Shown: piece by piece, positions 22,970 to 35,778 of the stretch | How positions within the stretch are numbered: position 1 is the first letter of the stretch | Layout: every line of letters starts with the position of its first letter | Origin: Spinacia oleracea | Taxonomy: Eukaryota; Streptophyta; Magnoliopsida; Caryophyllales; Amaranthaceae | Direction: 5' to 3' | DNA length: 64,000 nucleotides | Assembly (NCBI RefSeq): GCF_020520425.1 | Contig: NC_079491.1 | Coordinates: 28,821,449 to 28,885,448 of the forward strand | Notes under the pieces: generated by a model | The model's input: only the letters and a program-made list of their open reading frames with translations | Databases searched by the model: none | What the model was told of the DNA's origin: nothing | Program-made: the position numbers and the translations under genes

Positions 22970-23618
22970 GCATTAGTGGGCTTTTTGTAAGAGGTGGGGA
23001 GGTGATTGGATTGGTGATGGAATGATTTGATTGTGGAAAGGGGGTACCTTGAAGTTGTTGGGAGTCGATAAGGAGCCTAAGCTCCCATTCTTTATGTGCA
23101 TTAGAAGCTTTGAAAAACCATCAGCGATTTGAGAAAGAGGACTGAGAGAAGACACGTTCATTTCTTTATTTGTATGTTACTCAGCAGAGAAAGATGAACT
23201 TGATGAGCACTATTGGGTGTCTATTAGGTGGTCAATAGATTTGAAGAAATCACTTTTTGAGATAGTGCAATCTATCCACTTTTTGGTTAGCATATGAGTC
23301 AAAACTTGGTTGGAATTGAAGTGGGACACGTTAGGAAGAGGTGGTTAATAGAATCATTGTCTGTGTGGCATCTTGGGCAAGAAACATTGGGGATAATATT
23401 CCTAGAGAAAAGAATTTCTCTTATCGAAATACTTTTGTGACAAGTTTTTCATAAGAAGAATGTCAACTTGGGGGGTAAATCTAGTTTTCATATTCAATCA
23501 TATTTCCATTTGTTAGTATCCTACGGGAGGTTATGAGCCAGCCAAGTAGCCGATTTGACTGAGGAGGTTGGTGCATCCCATATTAGGTTGTTTAGGGTGT
23601 CATTAAGAGGAATGTGAA
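22970..23618 (-). pseudogene. Decayed LINE, C-terminal part (left half of an interrupted copy)
   Basis: On the minus strand a broken frame reads CPRCHTDNDSINHLFLTCP (about 23,390-23,330), the Cys/His pattern of the zinc-ribbon found after the RT domain of plant L1-type LINEs. Several stops break the frame. It ends at 23,618 exactly where the 10.4-kb copia element begins, and its upstream half lies at 34,016-34,560. Confidence 0.7.
23614..23618. repeat. Target-site duplication gtgaa (left)
   Basis: The 5-bp gtgaa before the left LTR matches gtgaa at 34,016-34,020 after the right LTR. Five base pairs is the standard copia duplication length. Confidence 0.93.
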
Positions 23619-24997
23619 TGTTAGGTTATGATACATATGACAAAACATAAATCATGCGGAAAAACCTTAATGCCAGGAAACATATTATTTACACATAATC
23701 ATTTAGCATAATTTAGGAGCATACACTTTGTAGCGTGCCCTCCCTAGCTGCGCCCGAACCGAACAAGAACAAGCCTTTAGGACTCCAAATGTCGTCCCTC
23801 CGTAGATAGTCCACAGTACGTCCGGATCCGCCTCAAGTTAGACCAACTAGAATCGCCCTTAAGGTTACTAGGAAATTCGGTTAAGTGTTTGCAAGTGTTT
23901 GGCTTATTTTTCTTTCAAAACTTACCCTTAGAATACTTCAATCCCATGTCCATAAATTATGACCCTAGGCCCTTATTTATAGAGGTTTGGAAAGGGAATT
24001 GGAATCCTAGTAGGATACGATTTAATTAAACTTAGAATCCTACAAGGACTCTAATTAATTAAATAATCCTTTTAGGAATAGGAATTTAATCATACACCAA
24101 ATCCTAATAGATTTAGGAATTGTGCATGGACACAAACACACACACGCACGGAGCCACGAGGGCGCCCACGCGTGCGTGCGCTTGGCCCACGCTACGCAGC
24201 CCACGCTACGCAGCCACGCCTTGGCGCGCTGGGCCTGCCTTGCGGTGGGCCTGGCGCTGCCATGGGCTGTGCGTGTGGCGTGCGTCTTGCTTGCTGAGCG
24301 ATGGCCCGACTTCGTGCTGGGCCTTCGTCCGGCAGGCCTCGTCCGATGCTAATTCGTACGATACGTTTCTGATTAAATTCCCGGTTCCGGAATTCATTTC
24401 CGATACGAACAATATTTAATATTTCCGATTCCGGAATTAATTTCCGTTTCGAACAAATATTTAATATTTCCGTTTCCGGAATTATTTTCCGATTCCGATA
24501 ATATTTCCGATTCTGACAATATTTCCGTTTCCGGCAATATTTCCGATTCCGGCAATATTTCCATTTCCGATAATATTTTCAGATACATACCATGTTTCCG
24601 TTTCCGGGAACATCTACGACTTGGATAATATTTATATTTCTGATGCGATCCATATTTCCGTTTCCGGCAATATCATCGTTTCCGGAGTATTCACTTGCTT
24701 GTGACGATCTCAGCTCCCACTGAAACCAAGATCCGTCGATTCCGAATATCCATAGATAGAGTATTTAATGCCATTAAATACTTGATCCGTTTACGTACTA
24801 TTTGTGTGACCCTACGGGTTCAGTCAAGAGTAAGTTGTGGATTAATATCATTAATTCCACGTGAACTGAAGCGGCCTCTAGCTAGGCATTCAGCTCACTT
24901 GATCTCACTGAATTATTAACTTGTTAATTAATACTGAACCGCATTTATTAGACTTATCATTGAATGCATACTTGGACCAAGGGCATTATTTCCTTCA
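23619..24997 (-). repeat. 3' LTR of the 10.4-kb copia element
   Basis: On the minus strand the LTR reads TGAAGGAAATAATGCC...CATAACCTAACA. It has two odd blocks: a GC-rich CpG-dense segment (24,120-24,360) and an array of aatatttccgtttccgg-type units (24,365-24,690). The ORFs through both blocks are composition artefacts. A purine-rich sequence (agtggaaga on the minus strand) sits just inside it, at about 25,000-25,008, fitting a polypurine tract. Confidence 0.96.
24365..24690. repeat. TTTCCG-type minisatellite inside the LTR
   Basis: Degenerate units of about 17-24 bp built on 'aatatttccgattccgg' and 'aatatttccgtttccgg' repeat at least ten times. The same array is in the other LTR (33,383-33,708) and in the LTR fragment at 61,228-61,460, so it is an ancestral part of the family. 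Confidence 0.9.
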
Positions 24998-25861
24998 GTC
25001 TTCCACTTGTCCTTAGGGACAAGTGTGCATTACCTAATTCCTTTGTCGCTCGATGCTTGCTCTTGAACATAAGGTAAGAGTTGTCATCCTTATTATGTCC
25101 AGAGGTGTTTCTCGGTTTCAGAGTTCAACTGATCAAATAAACAGATAATCATAGCCTATGATTCATCTGAGCACGGCCATGCATTTTACAGTTTCTAGCT
25201 CTCCGAGTGGCATTGTACAACTTTTAGCATCTCATCCCGATTTATGGGAGGACAATCCCAATCTTGCGATCTTGAGATTAGACTTCGTTTGATAGGTGAT
25301 TACCTGAGCGTTGCCTTTATAGTCTCCTTTTACGGTGCGACGGTTGGTCAACGTCAAAGCAACCAGTTCTCAAACAAGTAATCTCAAATCACTCAGGTAT
25401 TGAGGATTTAGTGTCTAATAATTTTAATGAAATTTACTTATGACAGATTTTCATCTCTTACAGTAAAGTTTCATAGGTCTGTCCGATACTAGTCTTCCCA
25501 AAGTAAGTATCTATGCAAATGATTATGACATTGCCATGTCCACATAGTTTAAGAAACAGAACTAGTAGTCATCTTGCATTCTAGTTATCTAACGTTTTCT
25601 ATGCGTCCAATTTTATAGAAAACTCCGACCAGGGACCATTTTCAACCTTTGACATTCAAGTTCACTTGATAGACATTTCTTAGTCACAGGACTGGTCCTG
25701 ACAGTCTATCTTGAATATATCGTCAAATTGAAGGGACTCATCATTTAATAAACCACAAATTAAATGGAAAAATGAATTCTATTCATTTATTTTGAATGAT
25801 TAACCAATAATGTTTTACAAAGAATTAAATTCTAAAACTTTTAAAACATTAAATAAGGACA
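24998..25861 (-). other. 3' untranslated leader of the copia element
   Basis: 864 bp lie between the end of the polyprotein and the 3' LTR. No ORF or known domain is seen on either strand. Plant copia elements with long spacers sometimes carry an extra ORF here; this one does not. Confidence 0.7.
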
Positions 25862-28800
25862 TCAAAGCCATTCTCCAATATGCTTGATTCCCATAGCTGC
25901 AGTGTGCGAGTTGTGCTTCGCCTGCGGCAGAGGTTTAGTCAATGGATTTGATATGTTGTCATCAGTTCCAATCTTGCTTTTCTCGACTTCTTTTCTTTCA
26001 ACGAACTCTCGTAGAAGGTGAAATCTACGAAGTACATGCTTGACTCTTTGGTGGTGTCTAGGCTCCTTTGCCTGTGCAATAGCTCCGTTATTATCACAAT
26101 ACAGGGCTATTGGTCCTTTAATGGAGGGGACTACACCAAGTTCCCCTATGAACTTCCTTAGCCATATAGCTTCCTTTGCTGCTTCATGTGCAGCAATGTA
26201 CTCCGCTTCAGTTGTAGAATATATCCGCAATGGTGCTTTGCTTAGCACTTTTCCAGCTTACTGTACCTCCGTTGAGGCAGAAGACAAACCCAGACTGTGA
26301 TCTGAAATCATCTTTGTCGGTTGGAAACTTGCGTTCGTATAGCCTTTAACAACTAATTCATCATCTCCACCATAGACCAGGAAGTCATCTTTGTGCCTTT
26401 TCAGGTACTTCAGAATATTCTTGGCAGCAGTCCAATGTGCCTCTCCTGGGTCTGACTGGTATCTGCTCGTAGCACTAAGTGCGTACGCAACATCCGGGTG
26501 TGTACATATCATAGCATACATTATTGAACCAATCAATGATGCATATGGAATCCCATTCATTCGTCTACGCTCATCAAATGTTTTTGGGCACCGAGTCTTG
26601 CTTAGAGTCATTCCATGAGACATGGGTAGGTAGCCTCGCTTGGAGTCTTCCATCTTGAACCTTTCAAGCACCTTATTGATATAAGTGCTTTGACTAAGTC
26701 CAATCATCTTTTTAGATCTATCTCTGTAAATCTTGATGCCCAATATGTACTGTGCTTCTCCTAGATCCTTCATCGGAAAACATTTCCGGAGCCAAATCTT
26801 GACAGAGTTCAACATAGGAATGTCATTTTCGATAAGTAATATGTCGTCGACATATAACACTAGGAAAGAAATTTTGCTCCCACTGACCTTCTTGTATACA
26901 CAAGATTCGTCTGCGTTCTTGATGAAACCAAAGTCCTTGACTGCTTCATCAAAACGTATATTCCAGCTCCTTGATGCCTGCTTCAATCCGTAGATTGATT
27001 TCTTTAGCTTGCATACCTTTGTAGCATTCTTTGGATCCTCAAAACCTTCAGGCTGTGTCATGAACACAGTTTCTGTTAAAACGCCGTTTAAGAAAGCGGT
27101 TTTGACATCCATCTGCCATATTTCGTAATCGTAATATGCAACGATTGCTAACATTATCCGAATAGACTTTAGCATTGCAACTGGTGAAAAGGTTTCATCG
27201 TAATCCACACCGTGGACTTGCCTGTAACCTTTTGCAACCAATCTAGCTTTGAAAACTTCAAGTTTCCCATCCTTGTCCTTTTTCAGTTTGAAAACCTATT
27301 TGCTTCCAATGGCTTGGTAGCCATCTAGCAAATCGGCCAAATCCCATACTTGGTTTTCTGACATGGAGTCTAATTCAGATTGCATGGCTTCTTGCCATTG
27401 CTTGGAGCTAGGGCTCTTCATAGCTTGTTTGTAAGTCGCAGGTTCATCACTTTCAAGTAATAGAACGTCATAGCTCTCGTTCGTCAAAATACCTAAGTAC
27501 CTTTCCGGTTGAGATCTATATCTTTGCGATCTACGCGGGGTAACATTTCTAGATTGACCATGATTCTCACCAGATTCTTCTAAAGATCTCTGAGTTTCAT
27601 CCTGAATGTCATCTTGAGCATTCTCTAGAGTTTGTTGTTCGACTCGAATTTCTTCGAGGTCTACTTTTCTCCCACTTGTCATTTTGGAAATGTGATCCTT
27701 TTCCAAAAAGATACCATCTCGAGCAACAAACACCTTGTTCTCATATGTATTGTAGAAGTAATACCCCTTTGTTTCCTTTGGATAGCCCACAAGGATACAT
27801 TTGTCAGATTTCGGATGAAGTTTGTCTGAAATTAATCGTTTGACGTATACTTCACATCCCCAAATCTTAAGAAAAGACACATTTGGAGGCTTTCCAAACC
27901 ATAACTCATATGGAGTCTTTTCGACAGCTTTAGACGGAGCTCTATTTATAGTGAGTGCAGCTGTATTTAGTGCATGTCCCCAAAATTCTAATGGAAGTTC
28001 GGTCTGACCCATCATTGACCTAACCATGTCTAGCAAGGTTCTGTTCCTCCGTTCCGACACACCGTTCCATTGTGGTGTTCCAGGAGGAGTCAATTCTGAT
28101 AGAATTCCACATTCTTTCAGATGGTCATCAAATTCATAGCTCAGATATTCACCGCCTCTATCAGATCGCAATGCCTTAATCTTCTTGCCTAATTGATTCT
28201 CTACTTCACTCTGAAATTCCTTGAATTTGTCAAAGGATTCAGACTTATGCTTCATTAGGTAGACATAACCATATCTACTGAAGTCATCAGTGAAAGTGAT
28301 AAAGTAGCTGAAACCACCTCTAGCATTTGTACTCATTGGTCCACATACATCTGTATGGATTAAACCCAATAGTTCATTTGCTCTTTCTCCAACTTTAGAG
28401 AAAGGTTGCTTTGTCATTTTGCCAAGTAAACATGATTCGCATTTACCATAATCCTCTAAGTCAAATGGTTCTAGAATTCCTTCCTTTTGAAGTCTTTCTA
28501 AGCGTTTCAAGTTAATATGGCCTAATCGACAATGCCACAGATAGTTGAGATCTGAATTATCCTTTTTGTCCTTTTTGGTATTTATGTTATAAACTTGTTT
28601 GTCGTGATCTAGTAAATAAAGTCCATTGACTAATCTAGAAGATCTATAAAACATCTCTTTAAAATAAAACGAACAACTATTGTCTTTTATTAAAAAGGAC
28701 AATCCCTTAGCATCCAAGCAAGAAACTGAAATGATGTTTTTAGTAAGACTTGGAACATGGAAACACTCTTCCAGTTCCAAAACTAGCCCAGAGGGCAACG

Positions 28801-29851
28801 ACAAATAAAAAGTTCCTACAGCTAATGCAGCAATCCGTGCTCCATTTCCCACTCGTAGGTCGACTTCTCCCTTGCTTAACTTTCTACTTCTTCTTAGTCC
28901 CTGTGGATTGGAACATAAGTGTGAGCCACAACCTGTATCTAATACCCAAGAAGTTGAATTAGCAAGTATACAGTCTATAACGAAAATACCTGAAGATGGA
29001 ACGACTGTTCCGTTCTTCTGATCTTCCTTTAGCTTTGGACATTCTCTTTTGTAATGGCCTATTCCATCACAATAAAGACAGCTTGATGTGGACTTGTCCT
29101 GCTTTGATTTAGCATTTCCCTTGGACTTTACACTTTTCTTGAACGGTCTCCCTTTAGCCTTGAGTAAATCTTTGGGTTCACAGTCCAGTATTATCTCAAC
29201 CTTTCTGACAAGGTGAACAAATTCTGCAACTGTTTCTTCTCTTGGTTCACTTAGGTATAGTTGCTTGAAGCGACCAAACCCACTGTGCAGTGAATTGAGC
29301 AAGATAGAGACTGCCGTCCTTTCGCTTATTGGTGTTCCTAGCAGACTTAGGCGATCGAAATATGAAATCATAAGATCCACATGGAACCTCAGTGGGACGC
29401 CTACCCTCTGTTTAGTGCGAAGGAGTTGAACATGTGTTTCTTGGACTTCCATCCTATAACACCTGTTGGGAGAACTAACCTTTAGACCAGACATTGATTC
29501 AATCAACTCATGGACGTTCAGGTCCCTGTCCTCCGTGCTTCCACGACAGATATCCCTCAGATTCTTGATGAGCGTAAAAGGTTCATAAGCTACAAACCTT
29601 CTAGCCCATTCATCAGGGATATTGTTCAGCATGAGACTCATAACCTTTTTGAGATCCGCATCCCAGGCGGAAAATCTTTCAGGGGTCATGTCTCTGGCAT
29701 AGTAGCTTGGCATGGGATGTAATAGTACATACTCAAGTCCATTGAGTCTGACTATTTCAACTTTCTTAGCTTCCCATTCAATAAAATTTGTTAGGTTCAG
29801 CTTGACCATAAGCTCAGAACCCATGATGATGTTTTGATTGTTGTTTGCCAT
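25862..29851 (-). pseudogene. Copia Gag-Pol polyprotein, nearly intact but disabled
   Basis: From ATG 29,851 (MANNNQNIIMGSELMVKLNL) to the stop at 25,862 the frame spans 1330 codons. Domains in order: Gag; zinc knuckle CLYCDGIGHYKREC (about 260); protease WVLDTGCGSHLC (about 305); the pre-integrase HHCC module (WHCRLGH...CESC); integrase core ([27 protein letters not shown]); GKPPNVSFLKIWGC; RT with YVDD at residues about 1000-1003; RNase H with STTEAEYIAAHEA. Breaks: an in-frame TAG at 27,296-27,298, where relatives have Trp (VFKLKK follows), and a 1-base loss near 26,330 offset by a 4-base gain near 26,225, which leaves a scrambled stretch with a stop at 26,258. The protein would be cut before the RT. 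Confidence 0.93.
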
Positions 29852-32636
29852 AGTTAAAACTACAATTGAAAAGAACAAACAAATAAATAACCATTCACAG
29901 GTTCTCTTAATAAACTTAAATTCTAGCATACATGCATAATTCAATGTTCATTAAGCATTTTATTCAAGTTATGTGTTCCGGAAGGTGTGAATAAAATGAT
30001 TCCAAGATCCTAAAACCATTGAAGAATTAAGCACATTATGTATTTAGACTCAATTCTAAAATCTTTTAGGTAAGCAAACGCCTTTTGCTAATAGTCTAGA
30101 AACTACTCTTGGTTGATAGGTACGTCTAAGAACTTATTAGGTAAACCTATCGATTTTGCCACGACATAAAAGGACTCCTTACTTATATCGTTGAGTTTCA
30201 CCAAAACTAACGTGTATTCACAATTATTTGTGTACCTTGCCCCTTTAGGACCAATAAGTAACACCTCGCTGAGTGAAAACTATTACTAGATTGATGTAAA
30301 GGATATCCAAGCAAGTGTATATTTTGGTATGGCACCTTTTAACTCAATTTTTAAGTTTGGAACTTAAGGCTCTTACTATGTTGGTTAGATTTTAAGTGAA
30401 CTAAAATCCTTAATCATGCAACATAATCAAGCCACAATCTCATGCATAATTAAGACATATTTAAAGCAATAAATAACTTAAAACATGCATAAGATAAATG
30501 TGATCTAGTATGGCCCTACTTCATCTTGAAGCTTCAACTTCAAAGTCCGTCTCGAAAATGGGAACTTCGTCTTGAAATTCACCGTGGGAGGCGCCATTTT
30601 CTTCAAATAGGATAAGCTATAATTAAAACTAATTACAACTATTTGATGGTACGCAGACCATATTTGAATTGAAAAACAAATTTGGTTCTTTAGACCAATT
30701 ACATTCAAATTAATGGTACGCAGACCATATTTTCTATCCTATTTGGGCCATACTAGTCACTTCATAACCTGCAAAACAGTACATATACAATATATACCAT
30801 TCACCCATTCATTATCATGAATGGCCCACATAATTGGTTAGTTAAAACACATTGTATGCATCACATAAACATTTGCAGCAATTAATCAAGGGCACCAATA
30901 ATCTACAAATTATTCAGTCCTTATTAATTCTAATCAAGTTGTTTTAACCTTAAGGATTTGTAGACCTAATCAAGAGTTTATGACTAAAAATGCTCCCACT
31001 TAAACCAATAAATTCATATGCTTTACTAATTTTAAACATAAAAATGTATTTCTAGTCTAACCGGAAACATACAAATTTAATTAAAATTTAAAGCTCATTT
31101 AAATTTATAATTGAATCCACATATTTAATTTATTTTCAGTCGTATTTAAATTAATTCATGATTTTAATTTTAGTAAAATAATTAGAATAAATGAAATTTA
31201 TTATAATTATAATATTCAAAAATAAAATCCAAGAAAATAATTTAAATTATTAATTTTAAAATTAATTAAAATTAAATAAACTGAAAATTTCAAATTAAAA
31301 TTTTAAAACGATCTAATCGTAACACAAGGTACGCAACATCACCACGCAACACACAGCCATAGGCCACACGCACGCAACCATCGCTGGCCATGTGCGCGCA
31401 GCCTATGTGCTGCGTCGCATCCATCGCTGCACACCATCGCAAGGCGCCTCGAGGCACGCTTGGCCTCTGGCTCGCTGCGCGCGCCTGCCCTCGACGCACG
31501 CGAGCTTGCGCTCGCTGCTCGAGGCAGTGCTCGTAGCTTGCGAGCAAGCGCTCGCTGCGCGCGAGCGTTCGTCGCTGGGCGTAGCGCTCGTCGCACGCGA
31601 GCTTGCGCTCGGTGCGCGCGAGCTTCGGCTCGCTGCGCGAGGCAGTTGCTTTGTGGCGCAGCTCGCCTGCTGCCCACACGCGACTGTCGCTGCCTCGCTC
31701 TCGCCCTTGCCCACTCGCCCATCGCACATAGCACACGACACAAGGCAGGGCTGCTGCCTTGTGCTCGTGCACCATAGCCTTGCTCGCTGCATTCGTACCG
31801 CATGGGCGACGAGCTCCCTTGCTCGTCGTCGCATGCCCGCACTATACAACACCCCTTAAGGGTAACACGTAGCGTCCATTGCTTTGTGCGTGCAAGTTAT
31901 ATGAGCGAATCGCATAAAAATTAAAATTTTATTTTCAAAATTAATGACAAATTAATAAATCATATTAATTTCATAATTTTAGTGCGAAAAATCGAAAATT
32001 TATTAATTAATTGATTTTCGATTAACATGGATTCAAGTCTAGGTCATAAAAATTTAAAATTTAACACAAATTTACAATTTTTATGGTGGTTTTTAATCAT
32101 AGGTATCTAATTAAATTATTAATTAATTATGAAAATCAAATTAATTCTAAATTATTCCAATTTTCAACAAATTAATCATAATTACAAATTAGATTGCATA
32201 ATTAACAAGGCTAGGCATTCAAACTTGTTAAACATATACAGTAGGTCAATCAAAAATCCAAGATTTATCAACAAGAATCGCAAATATTTAATTTAACATC
32301 TTAAATTTACAAACTTTTGCGTTCGAAAAACTAAAACCTCCAAAAAGTCATAGTTAAGCTTCGAATTTGGAAATTCTGGGTTTCGGCGAAAAATACTACT
32401 TTTGTCAAAATTTTAGAATGCCTTTTACATGCGGAATTGACTCAAAAATCACTCAATTTGGTTGAGAAACGAATATTCTGCCGAAAAACTGCGTACATAT
32501 AATTAAATAAACGCAATTTGCAATTAATTAACAATTACGAAAATTAATCACCCCTTTTAATTTCTTGCAAATTTGTATAATTTAACCATGTTCATGCAAT
32601 TAGATTATGAAAATAATAAGAGGCTCGTGATAACAC
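29852..32636 (-). other. Long 5' leader of the copia element
   Basis: 2.8 kb lie between the 5' LTR and the Gag start. Most is very AT-rich, with a direct repeat of atggtacgcagaccatatt (about 30,641 and 30,712). A GC-rich island at 31,330-31,850 stands out. The primer-binding region next to the LTR reads gtgttatcacgagcctc on the minus strand, which resembles but does not match the usual Met-tRNA site. Confidence 0.75.
31370..31850. repeat. GC-rich, CpG-dense degenerate repeat block in the copia leader
   Basis: Degenerate units around 'cgagcttgcgctcgctgc' recur, most clearly at 31,497-31,655, in a region far richer in G+C than its AT-rich surroundings. Self-complementary motifs could form strong stem-loops. 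Long ORFs are open in at least five frames here, which marks composition and not coding. Confidence 0.8.
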
Positions 32637-34015
32637 TGTTAGGTTATGATACATATGACAAAACATAAATCATGCGGAAAAACCTTAATGTCAGGAAACG
32701 TATTATTTACACATAATCATTTAGCATAATTTAGGAGCATACACTTTGTAGCGTGCCCTCCCTAGCTGCGCCCGAACCGAACAAGAACAAGCCTTTAGGA
32801 CTCCAAATGTCGTCCCTCCGTAGATAGTCCACAGTACGTCCGGATCTGCCTCAAGTTAGACCAACTAGAATCTCCCTTAAGGTTACTAGGAAATTCGGTT
32901 AAGTGTTTGCAAGTGTTTGGCTTATTTTTCTTTCAAAACTTACCCTTAGAATACTTCAATCCCATGTCCATAAATTATGACCCTAGGCCCTTATTTATAG
33001 AGGTTTGGAAAGGGAATTGGAATCCTAGTAGGATACGATTTAATTAAACTTAGAATCCTACAAGGACTCTAATTAATTAAATAATCCTTTTAGGAATAGG
33101 AATTTAATCATACACCAAATCCTAATAGATTTAGGAATTGTGCATGGACACAAACACACACACGCACGGAGCCACGAGGGCGCCCACGCGTGCGTGCGCT
33201 TGGCCCACGCTACGCAGCCCACGCTACGCAGCCACGCCTTGGCGCGCTGGGCCTGCCTTGCGGTGGGCCTGGCGCTGCCATGGGCTGTGCGTGTGGCGTG
33301 CGTCTTGCTTGCTGAGCGATGGCCCGACTTCGTGCTGGGCCTTCGTCCGGCAGGCCTCGTCCGATGCTAATTCGTACGATACGTTTCTGATTAAATTCCC
33401 GGTTCCGGAATTCATTTCCGATACGAACAATATTTAATATTTCCGATTCCGGAATTAATTTCCGTTTCGAACAAATATTTAATATTTCCGTTTCCGGAAT
33501 TATTTTCCGATTCCGATAATATTTCCGATTCTGACAATATTTCCGTTTCCGGCAATATTTCCGATTCCGGCAATATTTCCATTTCCGATAATATTTTCCG
33601 ATACATACCATGTTTCCGTTTCCGGGAACATCTACGACTTGGATAATATTTATATTTCTGATGCGATCCATATTTCCGTTTCCGGCAATATCATCGTTTC
33701 CGGAGTATTCACTTGCTTGTGACGATCTCAGCTCCCACTGAAACCAAGATCCGTTGATTTCGAATATCCATAGATAGAGTATTTAATGCCATTAAATACT
33801 TGATCCGTTTACGTACTATTTGTGTGACCCTACGGGTTCAGTCAAGAGTAAGTTGTAGATTAATATCATTAATTCCACTTGAACTGAAGCGGCATCTAGC
33901 TAGGCATTCAGCTCACTTGATCTCACTGAATTATTAACTTGTTAATTAATACTGAACCGCATTTATTAGACTTATCATTGAATGCATACTTGGACCAAGG
34001 GCATTATTTCCTTCA
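32637..34015 (-). repeat. 5' LTR of the 10.4-kb copia element
   Basis: It has the same 1379-bp length as the left LTR. I noted about ten single-base differences, for example at the counterparts of 23,670, 23,826, 24,591, 24,738 and 24,868. No indels were seen. It ends CA at 34,015, followed by the gtgaa duplication. Confidence 0.96.
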
Positions 34016-34560
34016 GTGAATTCCTTTTATTCTTAGTGAAATACCAAGTGGGACAACTAGAGAATAAATTAATTATGAAATTGTGGTGTGGGTACTAACA
34101 GAATTGGCATCTTTTTTCGTCAACTTAATGAGGTTTGATTTGTCCATCTAATTATTTAACAAAAAAATTATTGATGTACCATTGGAATGTGTCTCCAGAA
34201 TCAATTACCTATTTTCCAATGAATTCCTTTGCGTAAATTTTTCCTTTGGTGTAGAGTGTATCTCCAGATATTTTTGTTAGGGTTTAAGCTGTAAAAAAAA
34301 GAAGTATTCTTGAAATATTTTTTCCTCATTAGAGAGGCCCAGAGATTATTGTTGTTAGCGACTTCCACCCTAGCTTAGCTATAAAAGCTCTATTCATTGG
34401 ATTTGTAGGCCTTTGGTTGACAAATTTTGTTCCAGGAAATTAGCAATATGGAATTTTGATCCAGAAAAATTGGCGGTGGACAATATCTGATTGAGCGCAA
34501 GTTTTGTTTGGGAGAAGAAAGGAGGAACAAATGTAAGCTGGTAGAGTTGTTCGACCAGCT
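34016..34560 (-). pseudogene. Decayed LINE, RT C-terminal part (right half of the interrupted copy)
   Basis: On the minus strand a broken frame reads PMNRAFIAKLGWKSLT (about 34,400-34,353), a conserved stretch after the RT domain in plant LINEs (consensus near N.A.LAKLGW). Frame breaks are frequent. The order RT tail (here) then zinc-ribbon (23.4 kb) fits one LINE split by the copia insertion. Confidence 0.7.
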
Positions 34561-35778
34561 TTAGAAAGGAATTAGCATGTGTAATACCTCGGTTCTAGAC
34601 CCTATTAAAATATTACTTAAAATACGGTAATAAATATTAATTTGAGTATAAAATTCGCAGAGTTTCCTTTGTAAATCGAACAAATCCAAATTTGGGATTT
34701 TTAAAACCTGAAATAAATTCAACAAAACCAACATCCATTCAAAAATGGGATTTACAAACCTGTATATTTTTAAACATAGGCGGAAGCAACAAAAAACAAT
34801 CGGAGTACTGCCGTCGCATTTAACTAAGGGCAAAAGCAAAGCTACAACTCTCAAGATCGATAAAAGATAATCAAGATTACAAACCTTTCTACGTTAACTA
34901 AATTAATCCTTGACAAATATATAAATTAAATTAACTATTACGAATTTACTATTGAAAACCCCCATTTATAATACATTAACATCTATTATCGCCATCCTCA
35001 CTCAAATCAACTTATGAAATCAACCTACCTGTGGATAATAGGCATCTGCTCACCATAATAAAATGGGTCGTCGCAGGTTCAATCCCAAATGGGAGAACAA
35101 AATAAGACAACAAACCACAACCAAGAAATACACACGTCAGCGAAAGCTGAGTACCACAACCCCACCTTAATCGAGCATTAAGAAAACTCATGTACACATT
35201 TAAGGAATAGAAAGTAATACACTAACACTGAGTACGCACGAAATTCAAATACATCATTCCCAAATAACTGAATAATAATAATAAAATATAAAATAACTGA
35301 ATTATATTAGGAGTTAATTGAGTATTTGGTATTACTAATGGTTTTCTATTTGAGATCTTCTAATCATATAACCATTATCTATTATATTCGTAATTTTCCA
35401 TTCCAAGTAGATCCGGGACCATCTGACAATCTACTAAATAACAGATAGACCCAGGAGACCCTGACATTCTATTTAATACGTAGCCGTGAGCCCTTGACAA
35501 TACGTTCAATCTTCGTTGGCCAAATATTTTCAATAAACTCTAGTGTGCACACCCCCGCCCTCTAGATTTTATTTATTGTGACCCGGTAGTCCCTGAACAG
35601 TCATACTAGAGATGAGGACGGGTTACCATCCTGCCACATACGACGATAATTAATTCTGAATTTCCACATACGACAAAAATCAATCAATAAATCCCACAAT
35701 CACCTTAAATTCTTTTCTCCAATTCTCAAAAAGTTCCTCCTCATAGTTTTCATTATAAATCCTTAATATATTTTAAGA
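34561..35778. other. Old repetitive sequence, family not assigned
   Basis: There is no coding region. Repeated phrases ('gaccatctgacaatc', 'gaccctgacattc', 'gcccttgacaata') at 35,410-35,510 and 'tgtaatacctcggttctaga' at 34,579 look like a decayed LTR, but I could not place ends or partners. Confidence 0.35.

Larger units (their letters stand above)
23619..34015 (-). mobile_element. Complete Ty1/copia retrotransposon, 10,397 bp, minus orientation
   Basis: Two 1379-bp LTRs (23,619-24,997 and 32,637-34,015), a 5-bp target duplication (gtgaa), a long 5' leader (32,636-29,852), one Gag-Pol frame (29,851-25,862) and an 864-bp 3' leader define a whole element. The LTRs differ by about ten substitutions by eye (roughly 0.7%), so insertion was recent. 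The polyprotein carries one nonsense codon and a small frameshift pair, so this copy is probably dead, though it could be mobilised in trans. It interrupts an older LINE. A truncated LTR of the same family is at 61,228-61,754. Confidence 0.97.

Noticed and set aside
24120..24419. 99-aa ORF in each LTR (repeated at 33,138-33,437)
   Set aside because: It is duplicated only because the LTR is; it reads through the CpG-dense block and has no domain.
31290..31859. Five overlapping long ORFs on both strands
   Set aside because: They are all open because the GC-rich repeat block is poor in stop codons; composition, Ala/Arg/Cys-rich products and multi-frame openness argue against coding.
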